A stretch of DNA of 64,000 bases, taken from positions 186,001 through 250,000 of the forward strand of contig NZ_RXLQ01000008.1 of assembly GCF_003953935.1 (NCBI RefSeq), read 5' to 3'. Made by a program: the position numbers and the translations under genes. This document shows positions 47,872 through 56,631 of this stretch, in pieces (positions within the stretch are counted from its first letter, which is position 1; every line of letters starts with the position of its first letter). The stretch is from Massilia atriviolacea. GTDB taxonomy: Bacteria; Pseudomonadota; Gammaproteobacteria; Burkholderiales; Burkholderiaceae_D. A model generated the notes under the pieces. It ran no database searches, was not told the DNA's origin, and saw only the letters and a list, made by a program, of their open reading frames with translations.

Positions 47872-48267
47872 TTGAAATCGTTCATCCAACACCTCGTCTT
47901 TTCCGCATCCCTGCTGGCCATGGCGGCCGCGTCGGCGCAATCGGTCTCCTTCGTCGAACCGTCCGACGGCGCGACCGTGAAGAGCCCGTTCAAGGTCAAG
48001 TTCGCCGTCGACGGCATGGAGGTCAAGCCGGCCGGCGCGCTGGTGGCCAATTCGGGCCACCATCACCTGCTCATCAACGGCGCCGCGATCAAGGAAGGCG
48101 AGTCGATTCCTTTCGACGACAAGCACTTGCACTTCGGTAAAGGCCAGACCGAAACCGAAGTCAAGCTGCCGCCCGGCGAATACACCCTGACCATGCAGTT
48201 CGCCAACGGTGCGCACCAGTCCTACGGCGCGCCGATGAGCAAGTCGATCAAGGTCACCGTCAAGTAA
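47872..48267 (+). CDS. DUF4399 secreted protein
   Basis: A 131-residue exported protein with signal peptide (FIQHLVFSASLLAMAAASAQ) and the DUF4399 core SVSFVEPSDGATVKSPFKVKF, the GHHHLLINGA metal-like histidine cluster and LPPGEYTLTMQFANGAHQSYG. The start is a TTG at 47872 with AAGGA 7 bp upstream; no ATG fits. Function unknown; the His cluster could bind metal. Confidence 0.85.
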   Translation: MKSFIQHLVFSASLLAMAAASAQSVSFVEPSDGATVKSPFKVKFAVDGMEVKPAGALVANSGHHHLLINGAAIKEGESIPFDDKHLHFGKGQTETEVKLPPGEYTLTMQFANGAHQSYGAPMSKSIKVTVK

Positions 48268-48324
48268 TTCCCCCGCGAGCGCTGGCGGCAGTACAATTGT
48301 TTTACCGAGAAAACAGTTACTGCC

Positions 48325-49101
48325 ATGAAGCGCTCCGATTCTCCTGTCGATCTTGCCAGGCGCTCACTGATGCTGGGCGCGGCTGCCGCGCTGGCGCTGC
48401 CGGCCGGGGCCTCGCCGCGCGAGCTGCTGGTGGTCGGCGCCCATTTCGCGCGCGTCTACGAACGCGCCAACGGCGAATTTTCGGGCATGGCGGTCGAGAT
48501 CATCCGCGCCATTGCGGGCGAACTCGGGCAGCCGGTGTATTTCGAGCTGTATCCGTGGGCGCGCGCGCAGTCGATGGTGGCCCAGGGCCAGGCCGATATC
48601 CTGGTCGGCCCCTACAAGTCACCCGAGCGGCTGGACTCGTTTTCCTTCTCCGAGCGTCCGTTCTACCAGGACCAGATGGTGTTCTTCTCGCGCAGCAATG
48701 CGCCGTTTGCCTGGGATGGCAGCTACGCTTCCCTGCGCAGCAAGCGCATCGTGATCATCAACGGCTGGGCCTATGGCGACGAATTCAATGCCGCGCGCAA
48801 GGATTTGTCGGTCAGCGTGACCAATTCGGTGGAGTCGGCGCTGACCATGCTCGCGCACGGGCGGGTCGAGCTGTTCGCCAGCAATGTGCGCAACACCGAG
48901 CCGGTGATTCCCCTGCTGGCGCTGGAGGGCAAGGTGTTGCCCGTGGGCCGCACCATTTCCCTGCAGCGCGGTTATTTCGCCTTCCCCAAGCGACCGGAAT
49001 ACGAGGTCATGCGTGCGCGCTTCGACCGCGCCTTCAATGCCTACGTCGACAGCGGCGAACTGCGCAAGCTCGGCAAGCGCCTCAACGTGCAGGTGCCCTG
49101 A
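48325..49101 (+). CDS. Periplasmic substrate-binding protein (SBP_bac_3-like)
   Basis: A 258-residue type II periplasmic binding fold. The N-terminus has an RRSLMLGAAAALALP export signal with twin arginines (Tat-like but not a strict motif). EFSGMAVEIIRAIAGELGQPVYFELYPWARAQ and ADILVGPYKSPERL are characteristic of solitary extracellular solute-binding proteins family 3. No transporter permease is adjacent, so it may be a stand-alone sensor or scavenger. Confidence 0.82.
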   Translation: MKRSDSPVDLARRSLMLGAAAALALPAGASPRELLVVGAHFARVYERANGEFSGMAVEIIRAIAGELGQPVYFELYPWARAQSMVAQGQADILVGPYKSPERLDSFSFSERPFYQDQMVFFSRSNAPFAWDGSYASLRSKRIVIINGWAYGDEFNAARKDLSVSVTNSVESALTMLAHGRVELFASNVRNTEPVIPLLALEGKVLPVGRTISLQRGYFAFPKRPEYEVMRARFDRAFNAYVDSGELRKLGKRLNVQVP

Positions 49102-49274
49102 GCGGCCAGCGGGCGCCCGCCTGTTGCTGCGGCGCGACGGCCAGCGCCGCATCCTCGTAGAATCCTCAGCGTGCGGTTACCATACGCCGCATGACGTTTT
49201 GATAACGATCATATTCCACCTTGATTTTTCGCAGACGATGCCGCTGTGCGTCCGCTGCACCCAGGAGACATACA

Positions 49275-50468
49275 ATGATGAAGAAGAAACTTGCGCGCGC
49301 CGCTTGCGTGTCGGCGCTGGCGGCATGGGGTATGCAGGCGGCCTCGGCGGCGATTCTGTCGGTCGGTCCCGGCAAGACCTATGCCAGACCGTGCCAGGCG
49401 ATTGCCGCCGCTAAAAATGGCGACACGGTCGAGATCGACGGCGGCCTGTACAGCGGCGATGTGTGCGGCGTGTATGCCAGCAACCTGACCATCCGGGGCG
49501 TCAACGGGCGTCCCCGCATCGATGCGGCAGGCAGGAACGCGATGGGCAAAGCGATCTGGGTGATCGTCGGCAACAATGTGCTGATCGCCAATGTGGAAAT
49601 GTACGGCGCCAAAGTGCCTGACCGCAATGGCGCAGCCTTGCGCCTCGAGGGCGCGGGCTTTACCTTGCTCAACAGCTTCCTGCACGATAACGAAAACGGC
49701 ATCCTCAGCGGCGCGAATGCGGCCAGCGACATCGTCATCGAAGGCACCGAGTTCGGACGCAATGGCTACGGTACCGGGCAGACGCACAACCTGTATATCG
49801 GCACGGTGCGCAGCCTGATGTTCCGCCGCAATTTTTCGCATGACGCCCACGTGGGGCACAACCTGAAATCGCGCGCGCAGACCAACTATATTCTCTACAA
49901 CCGCTTCTCCAGCCTGCGCCCGGGCGAGACCGGCTCGACCGCGGCCGGCCAGCCGAGCTACGAGATCGATCTGCCGAATGCGGGGACCTCCTACGTGATC
50001 GGGAACGTGATCCAGCAGCCGGCCGCGAACCAGAACGGGGCCATGCTGGCCTACGGGGAAGAGGGCGCCAGCAATGCCGGGCACGATTTATACGTGGTCA
50101 ATAACACCTTCCTGAACGACGACCCCGCGCGCGGCGTGTTCGTGATGGTGGGCTCGGGCGTCACCAAGCCGGTTCTGCTGCAGAATAATATCTTTTCCGG
50201 GATCGGGACCTTGAGTACGCAGGCCAGCACGGTGGCCAGGACCAATTACCGTTCGGTGGCGCCCGGCTTCGTCAATCGCGCGACCTACGATCTGCGGCCG
50301 ACGCCGTCGCCGCTGGTGGTCAACGCGGGGACCGATCCGGGCGTCTCGGCCACCGGCTTCGTGCTCAAGCCGGTGGCGCAGTACAAGCATGTGGCGTTCT
50401 GGATCGGCCGCCCGGTCAACAGCGAGCTCGATATCGGCGCCTACGAGGCCAATTCCCTGGCGCCGTAA
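49275..50468 (+). CDS. Secreted right-handed beta-helix protein
   Basis: A 397-residue exported protein with signal peptide (KKLARAACVSALAAWGMQAASA) and about eight coils of a right-handed beta-helix of the pectate-lyase/NosD type (YASNLTIRGVNGRPRI, NNVLIANVEMYGAK, YVVNNTFLNDDP). The start motif PGKTYARPCQAIAAAKNGDTVEID is common to NosD-like proteins. AGGAG lies 8 bp before the ATG at 49275. A polysaccharide lyase or a structural envelope role are both possible; no catalytic motif is certain. Confidence 0.8.
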   Translation: MMKKKLARAACVSALAAWGMQAASAAILSVGPGKTYARPCQAIAAAKNGDTVEIDGGLYSGDVCGVYASNLTIRGVNGRPRIDAAGRNAMGKAIWVIVGNNVLIANVEMYGAKVPDRNGAALRLEGAGFTLLNSFLHDNENGILSGANAASDIVIEGTEFGRNGYGTGQTHNLYIGTVRSLMFRRNFSHDAHVGHNLKSRAQTNYILYNRFSSLRPGETGSTAAGQPSYEIDLPNAGTSYVIGNVIQQPAANQNGAMLAYGEEGASNAGHDLYVVNNTFLNDDPARGVFVMVGSGVTKPVLLQNNIFSGIGTLSTQASTVARTNYRSVAPGFVNRATYDLRPTPSPLVVNAGTDPGVSATGFVLKPVAQYKHVAFWIGRPVNSELDIGAYEANSLAP

Positions 50469-50470
50469 GC

Positions 50471-50509
50471 GCCCACCCCGCCTGCGGCGGCGCCGCAGGC
50501 GGGGTGGGC
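50471..50509. terminator. Long palindrome between two convergent genes
   Basis: A perfect 19-bp inverted repeat with a one-base centre (GCCCACCCCGCCTGCGGCG paired to its complement) fills the gap between the beta-helix gene and the VWA gene. It likely ends both transcripts; neither side has a T-run. Confidence 0.55.
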
Positions 50510-50513
50510 CCGA

Positions 50514-51671
50514 TCAGGGCTTGATCCCCACGATCCCCGCTTGCGCGGCCCACTGTCCCAGGTCGCTGCGCTTGATCGCGGCCGCCATCAGCTCCGGGAA
50601 CAAGTCCGGCGTACAGGCAAAACACGGGGCGCCCAGCGCGGCGAAATACGCCGCATTGCCATGGTCGTAACTGGGCGCGCCGTTGTCGTCGAGCGCCAGC
50701 AGCACGATCACCTGCACCCCGGCCGCCACCAGCGCCGCCGCCCGCTTGCGCATCTCGGCATTGTTCCCGCCTTCGTACAGATCGCTGATCAGCACGAAAA
50801 TGGTATCGGCCGGGCGCGCGATCAATCCCTGGCAATAGCCGAGCGCCCGGTTGATATCGGTGCCGCCGCCAAGCTGGGTGCCGAACAGCACATCGACCGG
50901 ATCGGCCAGCATCGGGGTCAGATCGATCACCGCCGTATCGAACACCACCACCTGCGTGCTGACCGCCTTGATGGTCGCCAGCACCGCCGCGAAGACGCTG
51001 GCGTACACCACCGACGGCGCCATCGACCCGCTCTGGTCGATGCACAGCACGATATCGCGCAGCGACTGGCCCTTGCGCCCGAAGCCGATGCGGGTTTCCG
51101 GAATGATGGTCCGGTATTCCGGCTGGTAATGGCGCAGATTGGCGCGGATCGTGCGCAGCCAGTCGATTTCGTGATGGCGCGGGCGGCGGTTGCGCGTGGC
51201 CCGGTTCAGGCTGCCCGTAACGGCTTGCCGGAACGGATTGGCCAGCCGGCGCTCGAGTTCCTCCACCACCTGCCGCACCACCATGCGCGCGGTGTCCTTG
51301 GTCTTGTTCGGCATCACCTTGTTCAGGCTGAGCAGGGTGGCGACCAGGTGCACATCCGGTTCGACCGACTTGAGCATTTCCGGTTCCAGCAGCATTTGCT
51401 CGAGGCCGAGCCGTTCCAGCGCATCCTTCTGCATCACCTGCACCACGCTCGACGGGAAATACTGGCGGATGTCGCCCAGCCAGCGCGCCACGTTCGGCGC
51501 CGACGCGCCGAGCCCGGCGCCGCGTCCCGACGGCGGGTTGTACAAGGCCGACAGCGCCCGGTCCATGGCCAGGTCGTCCGCGCCCAGCGAGGCTTGCGGC
51601 TGGCCCGGTTCGCTGCCCAATACCATGCGCCAGCGGCGCGTCTGTTCCTGCGGGGGGATGTCATGCGCCAT
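50514..51671 (-). CDS. VWA-domain protein of the MoxR/SWIM/DUF5682 operon
   Basis: A 385-residue cytoplasmic protein. The C-terminal VWA domain begins near residue 205 with a complete MIDAS: DQSGSM (residues 212-217), Thr in GGGTDINRAL and Asp in LISDLYEGG. The N-terminal half is helical and specific to this family. No signal peptide or membrane helix is seen. It is the last gene of the operon and its start overlaps the DUF5682 stop by 11 bp. VWA proteins paired with MoxR ATPases act as adaptors in metal insertion or complex remodelling; the client here is unknown. Confidence 0.85.
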   Translation of the reverse strand: MAHDIPPQEQTRRWRMVLGSEPGQPQASLGADDLAMDRALSALYNPPSGRGAGLGASAPNVARWLGDIRQYFPSSVVQVMQKDALERLGLEQMLLEPEMLKSVEPDVHLVATLLSLNKVMPNKTKDTARMVVRQVVEELERRLANPFRQAVTGSLNRATRNRRPRHHEIDWLRTIRANLRHYQPEYRTIIPETRIGFGRKGQSLRDIVLCIDQSGSMAPSVVYASVFAAVLATIKAVSTQVVVFDTAVIDLTPMLADPVDVLFGTQLGGGTDINRALGYCQGLIARPADTIFVLISDLYEGGNNAEMRKRAAALVAAGVQVIVLLALDDNGAPSYDHGNAAYFAALGAPCFACTPDLFPELMAAAIKRSDLGQWAAQAGIVGIKP

Positions 51672-53937
51672 GCGCGGCCTCCGTTGTCGATGTTGCGGCG
51701 CTGCTGCCGAGGATCATGCCGAGCACCGGCAGTATCCGTGCCGCGCGCGCTTCATCGAGATTGCCGGCCGCCGCGGCGGGCGGCACGGCGCCGCCGGCGC
51801 TGCCGGCCCGTTCGCTCAACTGGCGCCGTTCCGGCGCTTCGAAGGCGCCGAAGGTGCGGCGCAGCAGCGGCAGCAATTCGACGAAGCTGTCGGCGTCGAG
51901 TCCGTTGATCCAGTTATTGACCAGCGTCCACAGGCTGTCGTTGTGCAGCAGCAGGGCCGCGCTGCCTTGCAAAAAGCCTTCCAGCCAGTTGCCGCTGGCC
52001 AGCGGCGCGCTGGCGTGCGAGCAGCGCAAGGCCAGGGCGCGCGCCGTGCGTTCCTGGTCCCAGTACCCTTGTTCCGACAAAATCCGGGCGCAGCGCCCGC
52101 CGATCAGCGGATGCGACAGTTCGTTGCCGGCCACCTGGTCGAGTGCGCCGAACCAGGCCTCCAGCAACGCTTCGTCCTGGATCAGGCGGATGGCGCGGTC
52201 GGCGGCGATGAGCTCCCTGACCAGCGCCGCCGCCGGTTCGTCGGCCATGCCCAGCACGCCGAAGGGCAGGGCGATGCAGGCGCGCGTGACCAGGCCGTCG
52301 ACCACCTGGCCGATGGCGCCGGTATCGGTGCCGCGCACGCTGCCGTAGCGCATCACGCCGGCCAGCGGCGGCAGGGCCGCCAGCATGAAGCCGACGTCGG
52401 GCGTGAGGGCCCCGACTTCCTGGATGCGCCGCATCAGCAAGTCGACCGCGTGCGGCAGGTCGGCCAGCAGCACCTGTTCGATCAGGGCCGTCAGTGCGGG
52501 CAGGGTTGTCGCTTGCCTGGCCTGGCTGACCGCCTTGCCGGTGGCGGCCGCTTCGACGCTGCCGCCCCAGACGTTCGCTTCGATCAGGCGGATGGCAAAC
52601 TCCGGCTCCCACGCCAGGCGCCACCATTCGTGGAAGGTGCCGGACTTGCCGCTCACCCGTTCGCTGCGGCCCCAGTCGACGCCGAGCAGGGCCAGGCGGT
52701 GCAGCAGCACGCTTTTTTCCAGGTGCGCCGGCTGGCGCAGGTCGAGTTCGAGCTGGCTGTGGTCGGCCTTGACCGGCAGGCGCAGGCGTTTTTGCTGGGC
52801 CTGCACATCCTGCGGCAGCGGCAGGGTCGGCACGCTGTCCGGCACCTCGCCCAGGCGGTCGTTGATCAGCAGGGCCTCGTGGATCAGGCGCAGCGGGGCG
52901 TCGCTGTCGTAGCAAAATACGGCGCGCACGGCTTCCTGCAACTCGCCCAGTCCCGCACGGGGCCGCTCGCGCATGGCCGCCAGCGTATCGGCCAGGCGCA
53001 CCGCTTCGATGATGCTGGCCGAGGACGCATCGAGGTCGTGCTTGCGCAGCAGGACGGCAACGTCGGTCAGCCAGTACAGGCTGGCCTGGGCCGGGTGGTT
53101 CCACAGGTGATGGTACCAGCCGGGCGCAGTGACGCCCGCGCCGTAGCCGCTGCGAAACGCCAGGCGCCCGTAACTCCACGGGGTCCAGGTGGCGGCCAGT
53201 TTGACCTTCGGCAAACCCTTCAGCAAGTCGCTGTCGCTCCTGGCGGAGGGCATGCTGGCCAGGGCCGGCACGTGATACGCGCCGCACACCACGGCGATGC
53301 GCTGGTGGCCCTGTTTCTCGGCCAGGCGGATGGCGTTGCGCATCCATGCCTCGCGCTGCTGCTCGCGCAGATCGGGCGGGGCGGCGATCTCGGTGCGCAC
53401 GGCGGTCATCATTTCGGCGATGGCGGCGAACAGCGCGAGACTGTCGGCGCGCTGCTCGACCAGGTGTTCCCACCAGGTGTCGGTGTCCGAAAAACCGGCC
53501 GCGTCGGCCAGCCAGCGCAGCGGGTCGTCGTGCAGGTCCGCGCTGCCGGGGGCGGGCGGCGCTGGCGCGTCTTCGTTCTCGTCCGTGTCGTCAAGCGGCG
53601 CGGCTTCGGCAGGCTCCGGCTCGGCCAGGCGATGCGTCTGCGGCAGGTCGCAAAAGCGCACCGGCACGCCGTTGGCGGTGGCGTAGCGCATGGCCTGCCA
53701 TTCCGGCGAGAATTCGGCGAAGGGGTAGAACACGGCGCGCTGCGGCGTGGCCGGCACATAGACCAGCAGCGCGACCGGCGGCTTGATGGCCGGATCGGCG
53801 GCAAAGGCGATCAGCTCGTCGGCCTCGGGCGGGCCTTCGATCAGGATGCAGTCCGGCCGCAGCGCCTGCAAGGCCTGCGCCAGGCTGCGCGCGCAACCGG
53901 GACCGTGGTGGCGGATGCCGAATAAATGAACGCTCAT
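51661..53937 (-). CDS. DUF5682 family protein
   Basis: A 758-residue protein with no membrane segments. The N-terminus HLFGIRHHGPGCARSL and CILIEGPPEADEL, with a later VVCGAYHVPAL motif, recall the paired G..H and GAxH motifs of the TraB/TIKI/EreA-like hydrolase fold, so a metal-dependent hydrolase is possible (inference). The rest is helical and unknown. It lies between the AAA+ gene (7 bp gap) and the VWA gene (11-bp overlap). The family name is given from memory of the sequence signature. Confidence 0.75.
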   Translation of the reverse strand: MSVHLFGIRHHGPGCARSLAQALQALRPDCILIEGPPEADELIAFAADPAIKPPVALLVYVPATPQRAVFYPFAEFSPEWQAMRYATANGVPVRFCDLPQTHRLAEPEPAEAAPLDDTDENEDAPAPPAPGSADLHDDPLRWLADAAGFSDTDTWWEHLVEQRADSLALFAAIAEMMTAVRTEIAAPPDLREQQREAWMRNAIRLAEKQGHQRIAVVCGAYHVPALASMPSARSDSDLLKGLPKVKLAATWTPWSYGRLAFRSGYGAGVTAPGWYHHLWNHPAQASLYWLTDVAVLLRKHDLDASSASIIEAVRLADTLAAMRERPRAGLGELQEAVRAVFCYDSDAPLRLIHEALLINDRLGEVPDSVPTLPLPQDVQAQQKRLRLPVKADHSQLELDLRQPAHLEKSVLLHRLALLGVDWGRSERVSGKSGTFHEWWRLAWEPEFAIRLIEANVWGGSVEAAATGKAVSQARQATTLPALTALIEQVLLADLPHAVDLLMRRIQEVGALTPDVGFMLAALPPLAGVMRYGSVRGTDTGAIGQVVDGLVTRACIALPFGVLGMADEPAAALVRELIAADRAIRLIQDEALLEAWFGALDQVAGNELSHPLIGGRCARILSEQGYWDQERTARALALRCSHASAPLASGNWLEGFLQGSAALLLHNDSLWTLVNNWINGLDADSFVELLPLLRRTFGAFEAPERRQLSERAGSAGGAVPPAAAAGNLDEARAARILPVLGMILGSSAATSTTEAAHGA

Positions 53938-53944
53938 CGGCCAC

Positions 53945-55036
53945 TCAGTTCATCACGTCGCGGCAGGCCCGGTACAGGTCTTTCCAGCCCTCGCGTTCCT
54001 TGACCACGGTTTCGAGGTATTCCAGCATCACCACGCGGTCCTGGACCGGGTCCTTGACGATGGCGCCGATCATGCCGGCGGCCACGTCGGCGCCGCGCAT
54101 GGTGCCGTCGCCGAAGTGGGCGGCCAGCGACATGCCGTTGGTAATCACCGAAATCGCTTCGGCCGTGCTCATGCTGGCGCTGGGGGCCTTGATCTTGCGC
54201 TTGCCGTCGGCGGTGACGCCGGCGCGCAGTTCGCGGAACACGGTGACCACGCGGCGGATTTCTTCCAGCGCCGGCACTTCGCCCGGCAACTCGAGCGCGC
54301 GGCCCAGGCTGGCCACGCGCGTTTCGACGATGCGCACTTCCTCGTCGGCGCTGGCCGGCGGCGGCAGCACCACGGTGTTGAAGCGCCGCTTGAGCGCGCT
54401 CGACAGCTCGTTCACGCCACGGTCGCGGTCGTTGGCGGTGGCGATGATGTTGAAGCCTTTTTGCGCCAGCACTTCGTCGTCGAGTTCGGCGATCGGCAGC
54501 ATTTTTTCCGACAGGATGGTGATCAGGCTATCCTGCACTTCGCTCGGGATGCGGGTCAGCTCTTCCACGCGGGCGATTTTGCCGTCGCGCATGGCGCGCA
54601 TGATCGGGCTCGGCACGACTGCCTCGAGCGAGGGGCCCTTGGCCAGCAGTTGCGCATAGTTCCAGCCGAAGCGCACCGCTTCCTCGCTGGTGCCGGCGGT
54701 TCCCTGCACGATCATGGTGGAATCGCCGCTGATGGCGGCAGCGAGGTGTTCCGACACCCACGACTTGGCCGTGCCCGGCACGCCCAGCAAGAGCAGGGCG
54801 CGGTCGGTGGCGAGCGTGGCGACCGCGATTTCGATCACGCGCGCGTTGCCGATATATTTGGCGCTGATTTGCACGCCGTTGTCGAGCGTGCCGCCCAGCA
54901 GGTACCTGGAGACGGCCCAGGGCGACAGCTTCCAGCGCGGCGGACGCTGGCGCGTATCGACCGCGGCCAGCGCTGCGAGTTCCTCGGCGTACTGGGTTTC
55001 GGCGTGCTGGCGCAGGATGGTGGAAATGGCGGTCAT
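53945..55036 (-). CDS. MoxR-type AAA+ ATPase
   Basis: A 363-residue AAA+ protein. Walker A is LLLGVPGTAKSWVSE. At the Walker B position the usual hhhhDE is replaced by RVEELTRIP, with Glu-Glu; the next strand carries sensor 1 in NIIATANDRDRGVNEL and the arginine finger region in SALKRRFN. The C-terminal lid contains the EYLETVVKEREGW segment. The start at 55036 has an AGGAG; the frame runs on upstream only as open antisense sequence. It overlaps the DUF5691 gene by 4 bp (ATGA). Confidence 0.88.
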   Translation of the reverse strand: MTAISTILRQHAETQYAEELAALAAVDTRQRPPRWKLSPWAVSRYLLGGTLDNGVQISAKYIGNARVIEIAVATLATDRALLLLGVPGTAKSWVSEHLAAAISGDSTMIVQGTAGTSEEAVRFGWNYAQLLAKGPSLEAVVPSPIMRAMRDGKIARVEELTRIPSEVQDSLITILSEKMLPIAELDDEVLAQKGFNIIATANDRDRGVNELSSALKRRFNTVVLPPPASADEEVRIVETRVASLGRALELPGEVPALEEIRRVVTVFRELRAGVTADGKRKIKAPSASMSTAEAISVITNGMSLAAHFGDGTMRGADVAAGMIGAIVKDPVQDRVVMLEYLETVVKEREGWKDLYRACRDVMN

Positions 55037-56631
55037 GCAGATTGCTCCTGGAAAGGTTGGTACATATCGTGTCGGAAACGCAGGGTGCGCAGGAATTTGT
55101 CGACCGTCTCTTCCCACTGCGCGAATTCGGGAATGTCTGTCGGCCAGCCGTTTTCGTAGGCCTCGATGCCGCGCGGGTCGAGCACCAGCGCCAGGGTGGC
55201 CATGGTGTAGCTCAGCGACCAGCTCTGCAAGGTGTTGGCGGCGCAGCCGGCCTGGATGCGGCTGACCACGGCTTTGGACAGGTCCAGCGGCCAGTTGCGC
55301 CTGGCGTTCTTGGCGGCGTCGTCGAGCAGGTCGATCAGGCTCGAATGGGCGCGCATCCAGGCCGCCGGGGTGGCGTTGACGAGGGTGCCGAGCAGCTCGT
55401 CGGCGGCGTCGGCCGGCAGGCTGCCGAACAGGCCGAAGAAGTCGCGCGGCATGTGGGTGTGGATGCCGGTCGATTTCAGGTACAGGTCGAGGAAGGCGGT
55501 GAACCAGGCATGCAGGCCGGCATCGTAGCCCGCTTGCAGGCTGCGTTGCAGCGCACTCGACCAGCCGAGCAGCAAGGTATGTTTGAACTCGCTGGCCATG
55601 GCCAGCGTCAGACAGCTGCGCGGCGATGCGCCGAAGGCCGTCGACCAGTAGGTCGGTGGCACGGCGGCAAGAATGTCGACCAGCCAGCCCGACTTTTCGC
55701 CCATGGCGGGGTAGAGGCCGGCGCCGACGCCGTCGCGCTGCATGCTTTTGTCGCGCTCTGTCGGCACCTCGACCAGCAGGTGGGCCGTGTCGCCGTTGCG
55801 CTCGACGCGCAGCAAGGGCACGGCCCGTTCGCGCATGCGTTGCGCCAGTTGCGCGCCGGGCAGGCCGGCCAGCAGGCGCTGGGCCACGCTGCGCACTTCC
55901 TTGCGCTTGTCGTCGAGCGCGCTTTCCAGGAAGGCTTCGTCCGCCAGGCTCAGCCCGGCCGAGAGGCAGCCGAGCAGGGTGGCGCGGTGTTCCGGCGTTT
56001 CGCTGGGCCAGGTCGCTTGCAGGGCCAGCACGGCGGCGGCGGAATCGCGCTTGCGCATGTCGCGCAAGGCGTTGGCGCGCTGCTCGATATTGCCGTCTTC
56101 CCACAGCGCGTGCATGTCGCTGCTCTGCGCGCCGACCCAGTGCCAGTCGGGATTGTGTTTGGCCAGCCAGTGGCCGCGCGCGCCCAGCACGCCTTCGATC
56201 AGCGGGCGCAGGGGGCGCTGCGCCGTGCCCAGGTCGAGCACGCCCGGCAGCAGGCGCGGCGGCAGGCGGCATTGATGGGCGTTGGCCAGGCGCAGCCATT
56301 CCGGTCGCACTTGCGGATATGCGTCGAGCAGCAGCAGCGCCAGCGCTTTCTCGGCTTGCGCCGGGCAGGGCCGCAATGTGTCGCTGTCGCTCGACGGCGT
56401 GGCCGGCGCGGCGTGCGCCGGGGTGCCGGGCTGGTAGCCGGCGCGCTGCCACAGGGCGTGCGCGGCCAGCGAGAGCCACAGGGTTTCCTCCTGCGTGGCG
56501 GCGTTCGCGCCGGGCCGGCTGCGCAGGCTGTCGCGCAGGGGCGGCGGCAAATCGTCGTCGACACCGGGCGCGGCGCGCGAGGTGCCGATCTGCAAGGTCT
56601 GGTGGATTTTTATCGGGAGCGGGGAACTCAT
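55033..56631 (-). CDS. DUF5691 family protein
   Basis: A 532-residue soluble protein, leucine- and alanine-rich and probably all helical, HEAT-like in places (QRANALRDMRKRDSAAAVLALQATW, LDDKRKEVRSVAQRLLAGLP). It matches the group annotated as DUF5691 by position in this operon and by character. No catalytic motif is recognised. It overlaps both neighbours by 4 bp, so its dosage is tied to them. Function unknown; a scaffold for the ATPase is a reasonable guess. Confidence 0.75.
   Translation of the reverse strand: MSSPLPIKIHQTLQIGTSRAAPGVDDDLPPPLRDSLRSRPGANAATQEETLWLSLAAHALWQRAGYQPGTPAHAAPATPSSDSDTLRPCPAQAEKALALLLLDAYPQVRPEWLRLANAHQCRLPPRLLPGVLDLGTAQRPLRPLIEGVLGARGHWLAKHNPDWHWVGAQSSDMHALWEDGNIEQRANALRDMRKRDSAAAVLALQATWPSETPEHRATLLGCLSAGLSLADEAFLESALDDKRKEVRSVAQRLLAGLPGAQLAQRMRERAVPLLRVERNGDTAHLLVEVPTERDKSMQRDGVGAGLYPAMGEKSGWLVDILAAVPPTYWSTAFGASPRSCLTLAMASEFKHTLLLGWSSALQRSLQAGYDAGLHAWFTAFLDLYLKSTGIHTHMPRDFFGLFGSLPADAADELLGTLVNATPAAWMRAHSSLIDLLDDAAKNARRNWPLDLSKAVVSRIQAGCAANTLQSWSLSYTMATLALVLDPRGIEAYENGWPTDIPEFAQWEETVDKFLRTLRFRHDMYQPFQEQSA

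Noticed and set aside
51190-53925. A 911-codon plus-strand frame
   Set aside because: It is antisense to the VWA and DUF5682 genes and its translation is Ala/Gly/Arg/Gln-rich with no motif.
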